From Bog-159 sp035308525 (GTDB taxonomy: Bacteria > Acidobacteriota > Terriglobia > Bryobacterales > Bryobacteraceae), in contig DATGGM010000022.1 of NCBI GenBank assembly GCA_035308525.1, forward strand, positions 1-64,000: a DNA stretch of 64,000 nt, read 5' to 3'. The notes under the pieces were generated by a model. That model was given only the letters and a program-made list of their open reading frames with translations, was not told where the DNA came from and searched no databases. Positions 25,803 through 35,232 of this stretch are shown one piece after another (positions within the stretch are counted from its first letter, which is position 1; the number at the start of each line of letters is the position of its first letter). A program made the translations under genes and the position numbers.

Positions 25803-27694
25803 TTCGCCGGCTCGTTGCCCAGGTGTGCGCGCGCGGCGCGGAGGTTGCGTTGGGCAGACTCCAGATGCGGATCCAGGCGCAGGGCCGCTTCGAACTCGGG
25901 GACGGCTTCCCGGAAACGGCCCAAACGCGCCAGCAGCGCGCCAAAATCGCTGTGGAGCACGGCGTCTTCGGGGCGGAAATCGAGCGATTCGCGCAGGCAG
26001 GCGGCGGCGTCGGCCAGATGGCCAGTCTTGGCCTTCTCATCGCCCCACAGGCGCAGCACCTCGCCCAAATGCTGGCGCGCGCCGGCATCCTCCGGATTGT
26101 CCGCCAGAACTTTGCGGAACTCGCCCGCTGCCGGTTCCCATTTCTGCTGTTCGGCCAGCGCGTTAGCGAGGTTGTAATGTGCGTTGGTATAGCGCGGGTT
26201 GGCCTGGAGAGCGCGGTCGAACAGGGCGGCCGCTTCGCCCGCCTGACCCCCTGCAAGAAGCACGGCGCCGAGCGTATTCAGCGTTACCGGATTACGCGGT
26301 TGAGCGGCTGTCGCGCCGCGCAGAAAGGTTGCGGCATCCGTGAGATTCCCGCGCGCCAGCATGAGCGCGCCCAGGTTGAACTGCGCCATGAACTCGCCGG
26401 GATACTTGTCCAGCCGATGGCGCATGATGGCTTCCTGCAGCTCCATGCGCCGGTCCTGGCCGCCGCGCGGGAGAACCTGCAGCCAGAGGTGCGCCATTTC
26501 GTCGGTGGCCCGGTTGCCGCCACGCACCCGCTGGGGCGGCTGATGGGGATTACGTGGATTGGCGGCCGAGTTGTCGTAATGATATCGCAGAGACACCACG
26601 CTGCCTTTAGGAAGCAAGACAGCGTCCTGGTAGCGATAGACGGATTGCCAGTTGGGGTCCCAATCTGGAATACGGACCAGCCACTGGCGGGCGCCGCCGG
26701 GCAGCGTGGCGTAACCTTCCAGCAACCGGCCCAGGTAATGCGCATGCGGGTAGACGGCCAGCACATCCATGTCCATCGGAACAATAAAGTCGTCACTTAC
26801 CTGGAAGTCCCGGTCGCCGGCGGGGATGTCGAGCGCACCGTCGTGCTCGAGCTGCAGCAGCATGGGGAACTTTGTGGCAGGACGATCGGTGAAGTACAGC
26901 CCGACCGAGGGCTGTACCAGCTCGGGCTTCCCCGTGGGCTGCATGTGGACATTGAGCACCAGGTCGGAACCCGGGTCCGCGCGCCATGCCATGCCGTCGG
27001 GCTCCACCCAGGGAGTGCCCCCAGGCTTCCAGAAAAGGAAATGGCTGTCGGGATCGAAAGTATCCGATTCGATATTCAGATCCATGCCGGGAAAACCTGC
27101 GCCGGACGTTTGTTCCTGCACGCGCGAGGAGCGGGCGCGATCGATCAGCACATTGGCGTGATGCACGGCGCGCACGTTGCCGGGGCGCACCTCGATGGCT
27201 TTCACCCAGCGCACGGCGGCGACCTTCAACGGCAGCACGAAGTTCCAATACTGATTGGGGCCGGCGGCGGGCAGATGGTAAGGCGCAGCGGCTTCCAGCA
27301 CGAGATCCGGCTGGCCGAGCTGCCATCCTGGCACAAAGGACGGCGGCGGCGGGGCGCTCGCGCGAGATCCGGCTGGCGCGCCCTCATGCACCCACTTTTC
27401 GATGGCATCGATTTGATCGTCGGTAAGCCGCCGCTCTTCCTGAAAATCTCCGTGTCCCCGTTCGGGCAGCCAGGGCGGCATGTATCGCCGCTTGACGGCC
27501 GAGGCGATCTGCGAGCCGCGTTTGCGCACGTCGTCGTAGGTGAGCAGCGGGAACGGCCCGGGTTCGCCGGGGCGATGGCAAGGAGCGCAGAACTGGTATA
27601 CAATGGGCGCGATGTTCTGGTAGAAGGTCACGGGCTCGGCGCCCGCGGTGAGAGCCGCGGTCAGTACCGTCACGAGCAAAACCACGTTGCGCAT
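25799..27694 (-). CDS. cytochrome c / PHM-like copper monooxygenase / TPR fusion protein
   Basis: A 631-residue exported protein with three parts. Residues ~20-115 are a cytochrome c-like domain with one haem motif, CAPCH (36-40). Residues ~125-410 resemble the copper type II ascorbate-dependent monooxygenase fold. All six copper ligands known from peptidylglycine monooxygenase have candidates: H178, H179 and H250 for one copper, H317, H319 and M400 for the other. Residues ~430-625 are TPR repeats. The family would oxidise an organic substrate with O2, taking electrons through its own haem. The 2-nt gap to the upstream gene and 4-nt overlap downstream put it in an operon. The substrate is unknown. 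Confidence 0.8.
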   Translation of the reverse strand: MRNVVLLVTVLTAALTAGAEPVTFYQNIAPIVYQFCAPCHRPGEPGPFPLLTYDDVRKRGSQIASAVKRRYMPPWLPERGHGDFQEERRLTDDQIDAIEKWVHEGAPAGSRASAPPPPSFVPGWQLGQPDLVLEAAAPYHLPAAGPNQYWNFVLPLKVAAVRWVKAIEVRPGNVRAVHHANVLIDRARSSRVQEQTSGAGFPGMDLNIESDTFDPDSHFLFWKPGGTPWVEPDGMAWRADPGSDLVLNVHMQPTGKPELVQPSVGLYFTDRPATKFPMLLQLEHDGALDIPAGDRDFQVSDDFIVPMDMDVLAVYPHAHYLGRLLEGYATLPGGARQWLVRIPDWDPNWQSVYRYQDAVLLPKGSVVSLRYHYDNSAANPRNPHQPPQRVRGGNRATDEMAHLWLQVLPRGGQDRRMELQEAIMRHRLDKYPGEFMAQFNLGALMLARGNLTDAATFLRGATAAQPRNPVTLNTLGAVLLAGGQAGEAAALFDRALQANPRYTNAHYNLANALAEQQKWEPAAGEFRKVLADNPEDAGARQHLGEVLRLWGDEKAKTGHLADAAACLRESLDFRPEDAVLHSDFGALLARLGRFREAVPEFEAALRLDPHLESAQRNLRAARAHLGNEPAK

Positions 27695-27696
27695 GG

Positions 27697-29628
27697 CTAT
27701 TGCTTGCCCACGTTTGGATCGATCTTCCTGGCCAGCGCGATCTCCGCTTCCGCCTCGGCTGTCTCTTTCTCCTGCTCCAGGGCCACTCCCAGGCTGTAGT
27801 GCAGGGAAGCGAACAAAGGGTTCACGTCGATACCCTGGCGATAGATCTTGATGGCTTCTTCGTACTGGCCCTTGGCATAGAGCGCGGCGCCCCAGTTCAA
27901 AAACGCCAGCACATAATCGGGATCGATCTCTATGGTGCTGCGATATTCGGCAATTTCGTCCGCTTTGCCCAGCGCGCCATAGGCCAGCCCGAGATTAAAG
28001 TGGGCTCCCGCGTCGCGCGGATATAAGCGCGTGGCGATGCCCAGAATTCCGGCGCTGACGGCGGGGTTGCTGCTTTGCCCGTACATGGCGCCGAGCCAGG
28101 TCAGCGCCCGCAGAAGCCGCGGATAAATCTTCAACGCTTCGAGCATCTGGCTCATGGCTTCCTGCTGCTTGCCTTGCTTGCGCAACTCCATCCCCTTGTT
28201 GAATACAGCTTCGGCCTGCATGCGGAAATTACGCGGCATACGCTGCAGGATCACGTACTTTCCGTGGGCTTCGATGACTTCGGAGATCTCCGCCGGCTGC
28301 AGCTTCAGCGCCGCCGCGGACCACGCCGGATCGAGCTTGCCGGCTTCCAGATCTCCCAGATAGCCGCCATTTTCTCCCGTGGGCCGGTCCGTCGAATTGG
28401 CGCGCGCCAGCTCGAAGAAAGAATCGCCCGCCAAAAGTTGCTGCCGCATGGCGGACGCTTTTTCCCGATCGTCCGAAACGATCATGCGAAGGAATAGATG
28501 TCTGGGACTGACGGTGGTTCGCCACGCGGGATTGCGCGCGGCCGCTTCGGCCTTTTGATCCGGCTGAACCCGGATCCAGTGCTCCGCGATGACGAACGCG
28601 CCGCGTGTCTCGTTCGCCATGTGGCACCCGACGCAGCCTGTCCCGCGATTCACCGGACACAAACCCGCATGATTCTTGACGGCTATGCCATGGCATCGCA
28701 AACAAGTCTTTTCGGCTCGTGCTTCGAGCACCGCGCGGGGCGCGTCCTGATGCGGGTCGTGGCAGTTGGTGCACGTGATCTCACCCCCGCTTTGACGCCA
28801 GCACTCGCTATTCATCAAGGCCGTCACCTGGTCGGAAATCAGTGTGTCGTCCGGCATGGGGTCTTCGATGACACTGGAACCCGCGTGGCACTGCGTGCAG
28901 GGGCGCATCCGCTCGGTGAGCGGCAGGCTCTTCGGATTCAGGATGCGCAGGTCTCGCGCGTGCGCGTTGACCGCGGCTACGTGCGCCTGACCCGGACCAT
29001 GGCAGTTTTCGCAGGCGACGCCGGTCTCGATGCGCGCTCCGTAAGTCCGTGGCTGGCCGTGGCAGCCCAGACATCGTTTTTCCAGGTACGGAGTCAACAC
29101 CCGGCCCAGGGCCGTTTCATAAGTGGTGGGCTTCTCTTCCGGAAAACCGAGCGAGAAGGCCAACTGGTCCCGCTCCGCATAATGGAAGTACCGGGCCTCC
29201 AGGAGACGTGAGCGCGGCAATGGCAGACCGTCGAGGGTGGGAACGCGGAACAGAAAACTGATGCCGTGGCGAGCGCCGCCGACCATGGTTTCGACCGGAA
29301 AATCCAGCGCCGGCTGGCCGGCCATCTGCACTCGGTATTGCAGGTCGCTGCCGGTTCTCTTCAGGGCGTACTGGATCTCTGGGGCGGGGCCTTCGGCATG
29401 TGTCTGGGAATACTTAGCGGGGAGCTGCTTATTGACGGCGACGCCCTGCCAGGTGCGCGCCATATTGGTGCGGAGGTGCGTGGCGGTGATGCTCTGGTGA
29501 CAACGGGCGCAGGCGTCGCGCCCCAGGTAGCCGCTTCCGGCGGCGCCTAGCGAGGAAACCGTCGTCAGCAGACAGATCAGACGAAAAAATCGGGCAGACC
29601 ACCGGCCCTCGTAGCCTGCAAAACTCAT
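27697..29628 (-). CDS. seven-CxxCH multihaem cytochrome / parvulin PPIase / TPR fusion protein
   Basis: A 643-residue exported protein with a signal segment at ~12-30. Seven haem-c motifs are seen: CARCH (40), CLGCH (186), CENCH (206), CTQCH (244), CTNCH (286), CLRCH (309) and CVGCH (332). Residues ~374-465 then look like a parvulin-type peptidyl-prolyl isomerase: SPRHLFLRMIV, GDSFFELARANSTD, GGYLGDLEAGKLDPAWSAAA and a final GKYVILQRM. TPR repeats fill ~470-640. A cytochrome joined to a folding-helper domain is unusual. A -10-like TAGAAT sits 6 nt before the ATG. The TPR and parvulin parts suggest it holds client proteins in the periplasm. Confidence 0.8.
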   Translation of the reverse strand: MSFAGYEGRWSARFFRLICLLTTVSSLGAAGSGYLGRDACARCHQSITATHLRTNMARTWQGVAVNKQLPAKYSQTHAEGPAPEIQYALKRTGSDLQYRVQMAGQPALDFPVETMVGGARHGISFLFRVPTLDGLPLPRSRLLEARYFHYAERDQLAFSLGFPEEKPTTYETALGRVLTPYLEKRCLGCHGQPRTYGARIETGVACENCHGPGQAHVAAVNAHARDLRILNPKSLPLTERMRPCTQCHAGSSVIEDPMPDDTLISDQVTALMNSECWRQSGGEITCTNCHDPHQDAPRAVLEARAEKTCLRCHGIAVKNHAGLCPVNRGTGCVGCHMANETRGAFVIAEHWIRVQPDQKAEAAARNPAWRTTVSPRHLFLRMIVSDDREKASAMRQQLLAGDSFFELARANSTDRPTGENGGYLGDLEAGKLDPAWSAAALKLQPAEISEVIEAHGKYVILQRMPRNFRMQAEAVFNKGMELRKQGKQQEAMSQMLEALKIYPRLLRALTWLGAMYGQSSNPAVSAGILGIATRLYPRDAGAHFNLGLAYGALGKADEIAEYRSTIEIDPDYVLAFLNWGAALYAKGQYEEAIKIYRQGIDVNPLFASLHYSLGVALEQEKETAEAEAEIALARKIDPNVGKQ

Positions 29629-29634
29629 TCCCCT

Positions 29635-29640
29635 ATTCTA
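29635..29640 (-). promoter_or_regulatory. -10-like hexamer directly ahead of the cytochrome-parvulin gene
   Basis: TAGAAT lies exactly 6 nt before the ATG at 29628, just past the hairpin terminator of the TonB receptor gene, so transcription would begin at the start codon (leaderless). There is no good -35 hexamer, and AGGGGA between the two is too near the ATG for a normal ribosome site. Confidence 0.4.
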
Positions 29641-29655
29641 ACGAGCTTTAGGAAA

Positions 29656-29676
29656 GGGACCGGGGTTCCCGGTCCC
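29656..29676 (-). terminator. rho-independent terminator after the second TonB receptor gene
   Basis: A perfect 9-bp inverted repeat (GGGACCGGG / CCCGGTCCC) with a 3-nt loop is followed on the minus strand by TTTCC. It lies 9 nt past the receptor stop and separates that gene from the cytochrome operon. Confidence 0.7.
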
Positions 29677-29684
29677 GACCCACG

Positions 29685-32600
29685 CTAGAAGTTGAGCTTT
29701 CCGGAGAACTGCAGCGTCCGCATCCCTGTGCCGTTAGCGCCACCGAAGGCGATGCCGGTGATCTGGCCGACATGGGGATCCTGGATGTTGTTGTTTACCC
29801 CACCAAGGTTGGTGTGGTTGAAGAAGTTCCTCGAATCCATCCGAAGCGCGAACGCCACCTTCTCCGTGATGTGGAACTGTTTACTGATCTGGAAGTCCGT
29901 ATTGATGAAATGCGGACCGATCAGCGAATCGATCGGGTAGTTGCCGAAGGTGTAACTTGCCGGGTATAGATAGGGACCTGACGAACAATCCGCGTTGGGG
30001 CAGCCCGTGAACCATTGGTTGCGGTTCTGCGACGAAGGATACACGCTTCCGCTTCCCACGTCCGGACGATTATTGGGGCCCGCATTCGGTTTCACATTCG
30101 GGCCATAGTTGTTCCCCAGGGATGCCGAGAACGGGATGCCACTGTAGAATGTCGTGACACCACCGAGGGTCCAGCCGCCCAAAGCGAGATCCACCGGCTT
30201 GCTGATGCTGGAACCGTACTTCCTGCCGTGCCCGAAGGGAATATCGTAGTTCTGCGCAATCGTGATCTGATTGTGCGGCAACAGGCTGCTATCCCCATAG
30301 CCGCCGGCGCCATTCTGCGGGCCATAGATGAAGTAGTAATTGGTATCGTAGCCACCGTCCCAGGTCTTCAGCCTCTGGTAGGTATAGTTCCCCTGAACAG
30401 TCCAACCTCCCATGGCTTTCACGGTCACCGTGGACTGGAAGGAATTGTATTGAGCGTTGGTGCAGTTGCAATAATATTGCAACCCCTGCGTCCATCCGTA
30501 CAGACCAAAGTACGGCTGTGCCGCGTACGGCTGACCGTTGTTTGCAAAGTATTCAGCTTCGTTCGGGTTAATGGTGTTGCTGGTGCCCATCCAACCGTGG
30601 CGGGTGGAGTTACCCACATAACCGCCGCTAACGGCGATCTTATCCGTGACCTGCCGCTGGACCGTGCCGTTGTATTGGTAGACCGCCGCCATGGTGAATT
30701 GGGTCGGCCGAAAATGGGGGGAGATCCCGTTGGGGAGGGGGAAGGTTCCGTTCGAGCCCACCGTGACGGGAGCGAGTGTCGGCGGCCCCTGCGCCAGCGT
30801 AAACACATCCCCGAAGGTTTGGTTGGAAGGCAGGTTCACCTGTTGGTTGGCCAACACGGGCGGGTTCTGCGTCACGTTGTGCCCAAAGGTCGAACCAAAG
30901 GTTCCCAGATTGTACGACCAGCCATAGCCCGCGCGCACGACGGTCTTCTTGTCGATTTGGTAGGCCAAGCCCACTCTGGGCGCGAATTCGTGCCAGTTCA
31001 TGGTTTGAATACCATGCATGGAAACGCCGCCCACGCCGAAAACGTACATCAGGCCGTTACCCAAATCCAGAGTGGAACCATTCCCCGCGGCATTTACGCT
31101 TTCCGGGAATACCATCTCCCACCGGAGGCCGATGGTAGCGGTGAGCTTGGAATTGACACGCCATGTATCTTGTCCGTACCAGAAATAGCGGGGTTGATGC
31201 TCCTGGGCGTTTGTGCTGGTGCTGACATACCGGCCGAAGTTGTTTACATCGCCAAGCAGGAAACTGGCCATTCCTAAACCATCGATTGGACTGGCGCCAG
31301 GTGAGGCGACGAAGCCCGTGTTGTTGGCACTGAAGTACAACTCGCCGGCCCGGTGGGTGTCGCTGGGAACCCGCAAGTTCATGGCATAGCGAAGGTCCGC
31401 GCCGAATTTGAAAGTGTGGTTGCCATGAATCTTGGTCACGTTGTCCACAAACTGAATCTGCCGCTCGTTTTGGGTCAACGGGCAGTTGCATTGATTCACG
31501 CCCAGACCATATCCCAGCTTGGCGTCGTTGCTCGGATTATTGATGTCGAAGTAGGGCATGCCGGAGGTATAGGTCTTGTCCAAGTTCAAATTGGGGATGC
31601 CCGCCTGCGCGGCCGGCTGTGTTCCAAAGCCATTAGGAGTGTCGAACACGTAATACCGCATGTAGCCCAGCCGGAATTCATTAACAAGAGTCGGATTGAT
31701 GGTGCTGGTCCAGCCAGCCGCCAGGCTTTGGTTTCTGGCGTAGGAGGAACCCGCGTAGTTACCGAAGTTGGGACCTCCAGCCTCCTCGCCAAAGGCGCCG
31801 GGCGCCGCCTCGGTAAATTGGGCGTAACTGTAGCGCCCGAAAATCGAGTTCTTCGGGTTCAGGTAGTAATCCCAGCGCGTATCCCACTGGTTGCCCGCAA
31901 TCGCGACTGCGCCGCTGGCGTCGTAGTTGTTGGCATAGGCGGTGCCGGACGAACTGGTATTCGGAGTCGGCCAATAGGCCATGATCGCCAAAGCCTGTGG
32001 GCTCAGCCGGTTCGCGGGTATGATGTTACCAGCGAAAGGCACGCGGCCTGTGCCGTCCGTCTGATTGCCGCTTGCTGGATCGTAGATCTGGAAATTCGAG
32101 CTGGCAGCCAGGTACTCACCCAAATTCGCGCCGGTACCTGCCTTGATGCTGTCGACCAGCAAAGTGGAGGGAACCGAGGTCAGGACGGAACCGCCCTGTG
32201 ACTGGCGGTTCAGTTGGGTATCGGCGAAGAAGAACAGCTTGTCCTTGATTAGGCGACCGCCGATCGATCCGCCAAACTGGTTCTGCCGGTATGTCGAGGT
32301 GTAATTCCCGTCAGGCCCCAGCGCGACGTTCTGGCTGAAGGGGTTTCGTCCAAAGTCCTGGAACCCGGGACTGTTGATCTGCAGATATTCGAAGGCATCC
32401 CCATGGAAATCGTTGGTGCCGGACTTGGTCGAATAGGTTGCTAGTCCCGCGCCCGTGTACGAGAATTCCGCATCAAAGTCCTGGTTGGCCTGCTTGACTT
32501 CCGAAACCGAGTCGAAGGTCGGGTTGATCACGATGATACCCAGGATCGGATCCTGGTTGGTGGTTCCATCCAACTCATAGCCCATGGCATCGAAAACCTG

Positions 32601-33170
32601 GCCATTGACGACCATCTGTACGCTGCCCTGCGGATTCTCATCCGAGGCGTGCGCCCAGCCAAACGGCACCGTTCCAGGATTTAACAGCTCGAGGGCCTGG
32701 AGATTGCGTCCTACGCTGGGCAGCTCTTCGATCTGATGCGAGTCGAACGTTTGAGCGACGTCTGCCCGGTCAGCTTGCAGGAGCGGCGCGGCGGCCGTCA
32801 CCTCCACTTCTTGGGTGACGCTGCCCACCTGCATGGCGACGTCGTATCGGGCGACTTGGTCTACCAGCACGGTAATCGGATTGGAAACCGTCCTTTGGAA
32901 TCCAGTCGCCTCAATCGAGACCTGATACTGTCCGGGAATGAGTTGCCCCTTGGTGTAGTTACCGGATTCGTTGGTCGTCACGTCCGACTTGGTGCCCTTC
33001 TGGATGTCGGTGACGGTTACCTTGGCGTTGGCGACAGCGGCACCGGAGGGGTCAGTTATAGTTCCCACGATACTGCCAAAAACCTGTTGTGCGCTGAGCG
33101 GTTGATTCAAGCAGAACAGCGCGAAAGAAATGCAGACGGCGAACAGAGCCAACTTGCGCAAACTGAGCAT
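29685..33170 (-). CDS. Oar-like TonB-dependent outer-membrane receptor with carboxypeptidase-regulatory domain
   Basis: A 1161-residue receptor. The ATG at 33170 has GGGAGGGGAG a few nt upstream. The signal peptide (residues ~6-27) is followed by a carboxypeptidase-regulatory-like domain (GSIVGTITDPSGAAVANAKV, SGNYTKGQLIPGQYQVSI), a plug with VNGQVFDAMGYELDGTTNQD, and a beta-barrel ending in LQFSGKLNF. It differs from the other receptor in this window in most of the barrel. It ends at a strong terminator, so it is a single-gene unit. It probably imports or binds an organic polymer; the cargo is unknown. Confidence 0.93.
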   Translation of the reverse strand: MLSLRKLALFAVCISFALFCLNQPLSAQQVFGSIVGTITDPSGAAVANAKVTVTDIQKGTKSDVTTNESGNYTKGQLIPGQYQVSIEATGFQRTVSNPITVLVDQVARYDVAMQVGSVTQEVEVTAAAPLLQADRADVAQTFDSHQIEELPSVGRNLQALELLNPGTVPFGWAHASDENPQGSVQMVVNGQVFDAMGYELDGTTNQDPILGIIVINPTFDSVSEVKQANQDFDAEFSYTGAGLATYSTKSGTNDFHGDAFEYLQINSPGFQDFGRNPFSQNVALGPDGNYTSTYRQNQFGGSIGGRLIKDKLFFFADTQLNRQSQGGSVLTSVPSTLLVDSIKAGTGANLGEYLAASSNFQIYDPASGNQTDGTGRVPFAGNIIPANRLSPQALAIMAYWPTPNTSSSGTAYANNYDASGAVAIAGNQWDTRWDYYLNPKNSIFGRYSYAQFTEAAPGAFGEEAGGPNFGNYAGSSYARNQSLAAGWTSTINPTLVNEFRLGYMRYYVFDTPNGFGTQPAAQAGIPNLNLDKTYTSGMPYFDINNPSNDAKLGYGLGVNQCNCPLTQNERQIQFVDNVTKIHGNHTFKFGADLRYAMNLRVPSDTHRAGELYFSANNTGFVASPGASPIDGLGMASFLLGDVNNFGRYVSTSTNAQEHQPRYFWYGQDTWRVNSKLTATIGLRWEMVFPESVNAAGNGSTLDLGNGLMYVFGVGGVSMHGIQTMNWHEFAPRVGLAYQIDKKTVVRAGYGWSYNLGTFGSTFGHNVTQNPPVLANQQVNLPSNQTFGDVFTLAQGPPTLAPVTVGSNGTFPLPNGISPHFRPTQFTMAAVYQYNGTVQRQVTDKIAVSGGYVGNSTRHGWMGTSNTINPNEAEYFANNGQPYAAQPYFGLYGWTQGLQYYCNCTNAQYNSFQSTVTVKAMGGWTVQGNYTYQRLKTWDGGYDTNYYFIYGPQNGAGGYGDSSLLPHNQITIAQNYDIPFGHGRKYGSSISKPVDLALGGWTLGGVTTFYSGIPFSASLGNNYGPNVKPNAGPNNRPDVGSGSVYPSSQNRNQWFTGCPNADCSSGPYLYPASYTFGNYPIDSLIGPHFINTDFQISKQFHITEKVAFALRMDSRNFFNHTNLGGVNNNIQDPHVGQITGIAFGGANGTGMRTLQFSGKLNF

Positions 33171-33488
33171 TACTCCCCTCCCTTTATGTACAGAAAAAAC
33201 CTAACCCTTGAAACAGTTGATACACATGCCGCGCCCAGTGCACGGCCATCATTTCGTATTGGAAGCATAATAGATCTTTGCTAGGCGCAGAGCAAGTGCC
33301 TGGAGCGTTTGTTACGGTTAAAGTGTGCAAGGTCCTTATTTTCAACAGATTGACTGATTGTTACGCGGCTCTGTTGTTTTGTTACACCGTTACAACTTGC
33401 GCATGTACGTGGTTGAACTGCAATGGGCGAGCGTGCGCTCTGCTCAACAGTCGGGTACAATTGATCGAGTCGGCAAGGAAGGGGGCGT
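33171..33488 (+). other. 318-nt divergent intergenic region
   Basis: This AT-richer gap lies between the TonB receptor (leftward) and CRTAC1 (rightward) genes. It must hold both promoters. A TACAAT at about 33455 and a TTGACT at 33350 are visible but do not form a well-spaced pair. I see no RNA gene or coding fragment in it. Confidence 0.4.
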
Positions 33489-35198
33489 TTGGGTATAAAC
33501 CGTCGGCGTTTCGTACAGTCGCTCTGCGCGGCCGTTCCGGTGTTCTCATTTGACCAGCTCGTTCAGGGGCTACCCTTGGGTGTGCGCTTCGTGAATGTGG
33601 CGCGCGAGGCGGGGCTCGAATCCAAGACGGTTTTCGGAGGCGAACAAAAGAACAAGTTTCTGATGGAGACCACCGGCTGCGGGTGCGCGTTCTTCGATTA
33701 CGACAACGACGGCTGGCTGGATATCTTTCTGGTGAACGGTACGCGCTTTGAAGCGGAATGGAAAAACAGCGATGCACCGGTCAGCCGTCTTTACAAAAAC
33801 AACCGCGACGGCACCTTCACGGACGTGACACTGGCCGCTGGTGTGGCGCGCACCGGGTGGGGACAGGGCTGCTGCGTGGGGGACTATAACAACGACGGCC
33901 ACGACGATCTGTTCGTCAGTTATTGGGGCGATTGCGTCCTATGGCAGAACCTGGGCAACGGCAAGTTCACGGACGTTGCCCGAAAAGCGGGCGTGACCAC
34001 CAATCCGGGAAACGGGCGGCAGCGCTGGAACACCGGCTGCGCATTCCTGGACTACGACAAAGACGGCAACCTGGACCTGTTCGTGGCCAACTACATCGAT
34101 TTCGATCCGAAGACCACGCCATTGCCGGAGTCCGGACCTTGCCTGTTCAAGGGGCTGGTAGTGGCGTGCGGCCCGCCTGGCCTGCAAGGCGGCAAGAATA
34201 TCCTGTTCCACAACAACGGCGCCGGAGCATTCACGGATGTCAGCGAGAAGTCCGGCATACTAAAGACGCAGGGGACCTACGGACTGGGCGTGGCGGTTGC
34301 GGATTTCGATAACGACGGCTGGCCGGATATCTACGTGGCCAACGATTCCACTTCTTCGGCGCTCTACCGGAACAATCATGACGGCACCTTTTCCGAAATG
34401 GCCATCGAGGCGGGGGTAGCCTATAGTCCCGACGGCAAGCCGCAGGCCGGGATGGGCGTGTCGGTGGCGGATTACGACGGCGACGGCAATCTGGATATCG
34501 TTAAAACCAATTTCGCGGGCGACACATCCAGCCTCTACCACAACCTGGGAAAGAACTTTTTCGAAGATATGACGTTCCAGGCAGGACTGGGCCGCAACAC
34601 GCGGTTCATGGGCTGGGGCGTGGGCTTCTTCGACTTCGATAACGACGGCTGGCCCGACATTCTGGCGGTAAACGGCCACGTATATCCGGAAGTGGGGCAG
34701 CCCAACGACGAGCAAGGCTATCGCGAGCGCAAGGTGCTGTATCATAACCTGGGAAACGGAAAATTCGCGGACGTATCGCAGGACGCCGGGCCCGGAATCC
34801 TGGAACCGGCATCCGCGCGTGGCTGCGCGTTCGGCGACTTCGACAATGACGGCGACCTGGACGTGGTGATCAACACCGTCAACGACCGGCCGCAATTGCT
34901 GCGCTGCGACAGCCAGCTAAAGAACAACTGGCTGAAGGTGAAGACCATCGGCATCAAATCGAATCGCACCGGAATCGGCGCGCGCATCTATTGCACACCG
35001 GAGGGCGGGCGGCGGCTGATGGACGAAGTCCGCAGCGGCAGCAGCTACTTTTCGCAAAATGACCTGCGGGTGCATTTCGGTCTGGCCGGCGCGAAAAAGG
35101 CCGACCTGGAGATCCGTTGGCCCAGCGGCCAAGTCGACCGGATTACCGGCGTGAAAGCCAACCAGGTAGTGACGGTAACGGAGGGAAAGGCCGGTTGA
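33489..35198 (+). CDS. CRTAC1-like protein: FG-GAP repeats and ASPIC/UnbV domain
   Basis: A 569-residue paralogue of the protein at 19840-21684, alike over most of its length (for example FFDYDNDGWLDIFLVNGT and AVADFDNDGWPDIYVANDST). It starts at a TTG (33489) with GGAAGGGGG just upstream. The N terminus NRRRFVQSLCAAVPVF looks like a twin-arginine signal, so it would be exported folded. The beta-propeller has DxDxDG calcium loops; the C terminus has the ASPIC/UnbV signature (SNRTGIGARIY, SYFSQNDLRVHFGL). It is convergent with a TPR gene 35 nt away, repeating the CRTAC1-next-to-TPR pairing. Confidence 0.9.
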   Translation: MGINRRRFVQSLCAAVPVFSFDQLVQGLPLGVRFVNVAREAGLESKTVFGGEQKNKFLMETTGCGCAFFDYDNDGWLDIFLVNGTRFEAEWKNSDAPVSRLYKNNRDGTFTDVTLAAGVARTGWGQGCCVGDYNNDGHDDLFVSYWGDCVLWQNLGNGKFTDVARKAGVTTNPGNGRQRWNTGCAFLDYDKDGNLDLFVANYIDFDPKTTPLPESGPCLFKGLVVACGPPGLQGGKNILFHNNGAGAFTDVSEKSGILKTQGTYGLGVAVADFDNDGWPDIYVANDSTSSALYRNNHDGTFSEMAIEAGVAYSPDGKPQAGMGVSVADYDGDGNLDIVKTNFAGDTSSLYHNLGKNFFEDMTFQAGLGRNTRFMGWGVGFFDFDNDGWPDILAVNGHVYPEVGQPNDEQGYRERKVLYHNLGNGKFADVSQDAGPGILEPASARGCAFGDFDNDGDLDVVINTVNDRPQLLRCDSQLKNNWLKVKTIGIKSNRTGIGARIYCTPEGGRRLMDEVRSGSSYFSQNDLRVHFGLAGAKKADLEIRWPSGQVDRITGVKANQVVTVTEGKAG

Positions 35199-35232
35199 TC
35201 CGGCGTTTGCTGTTCATCGCTACGCCTGCCGC

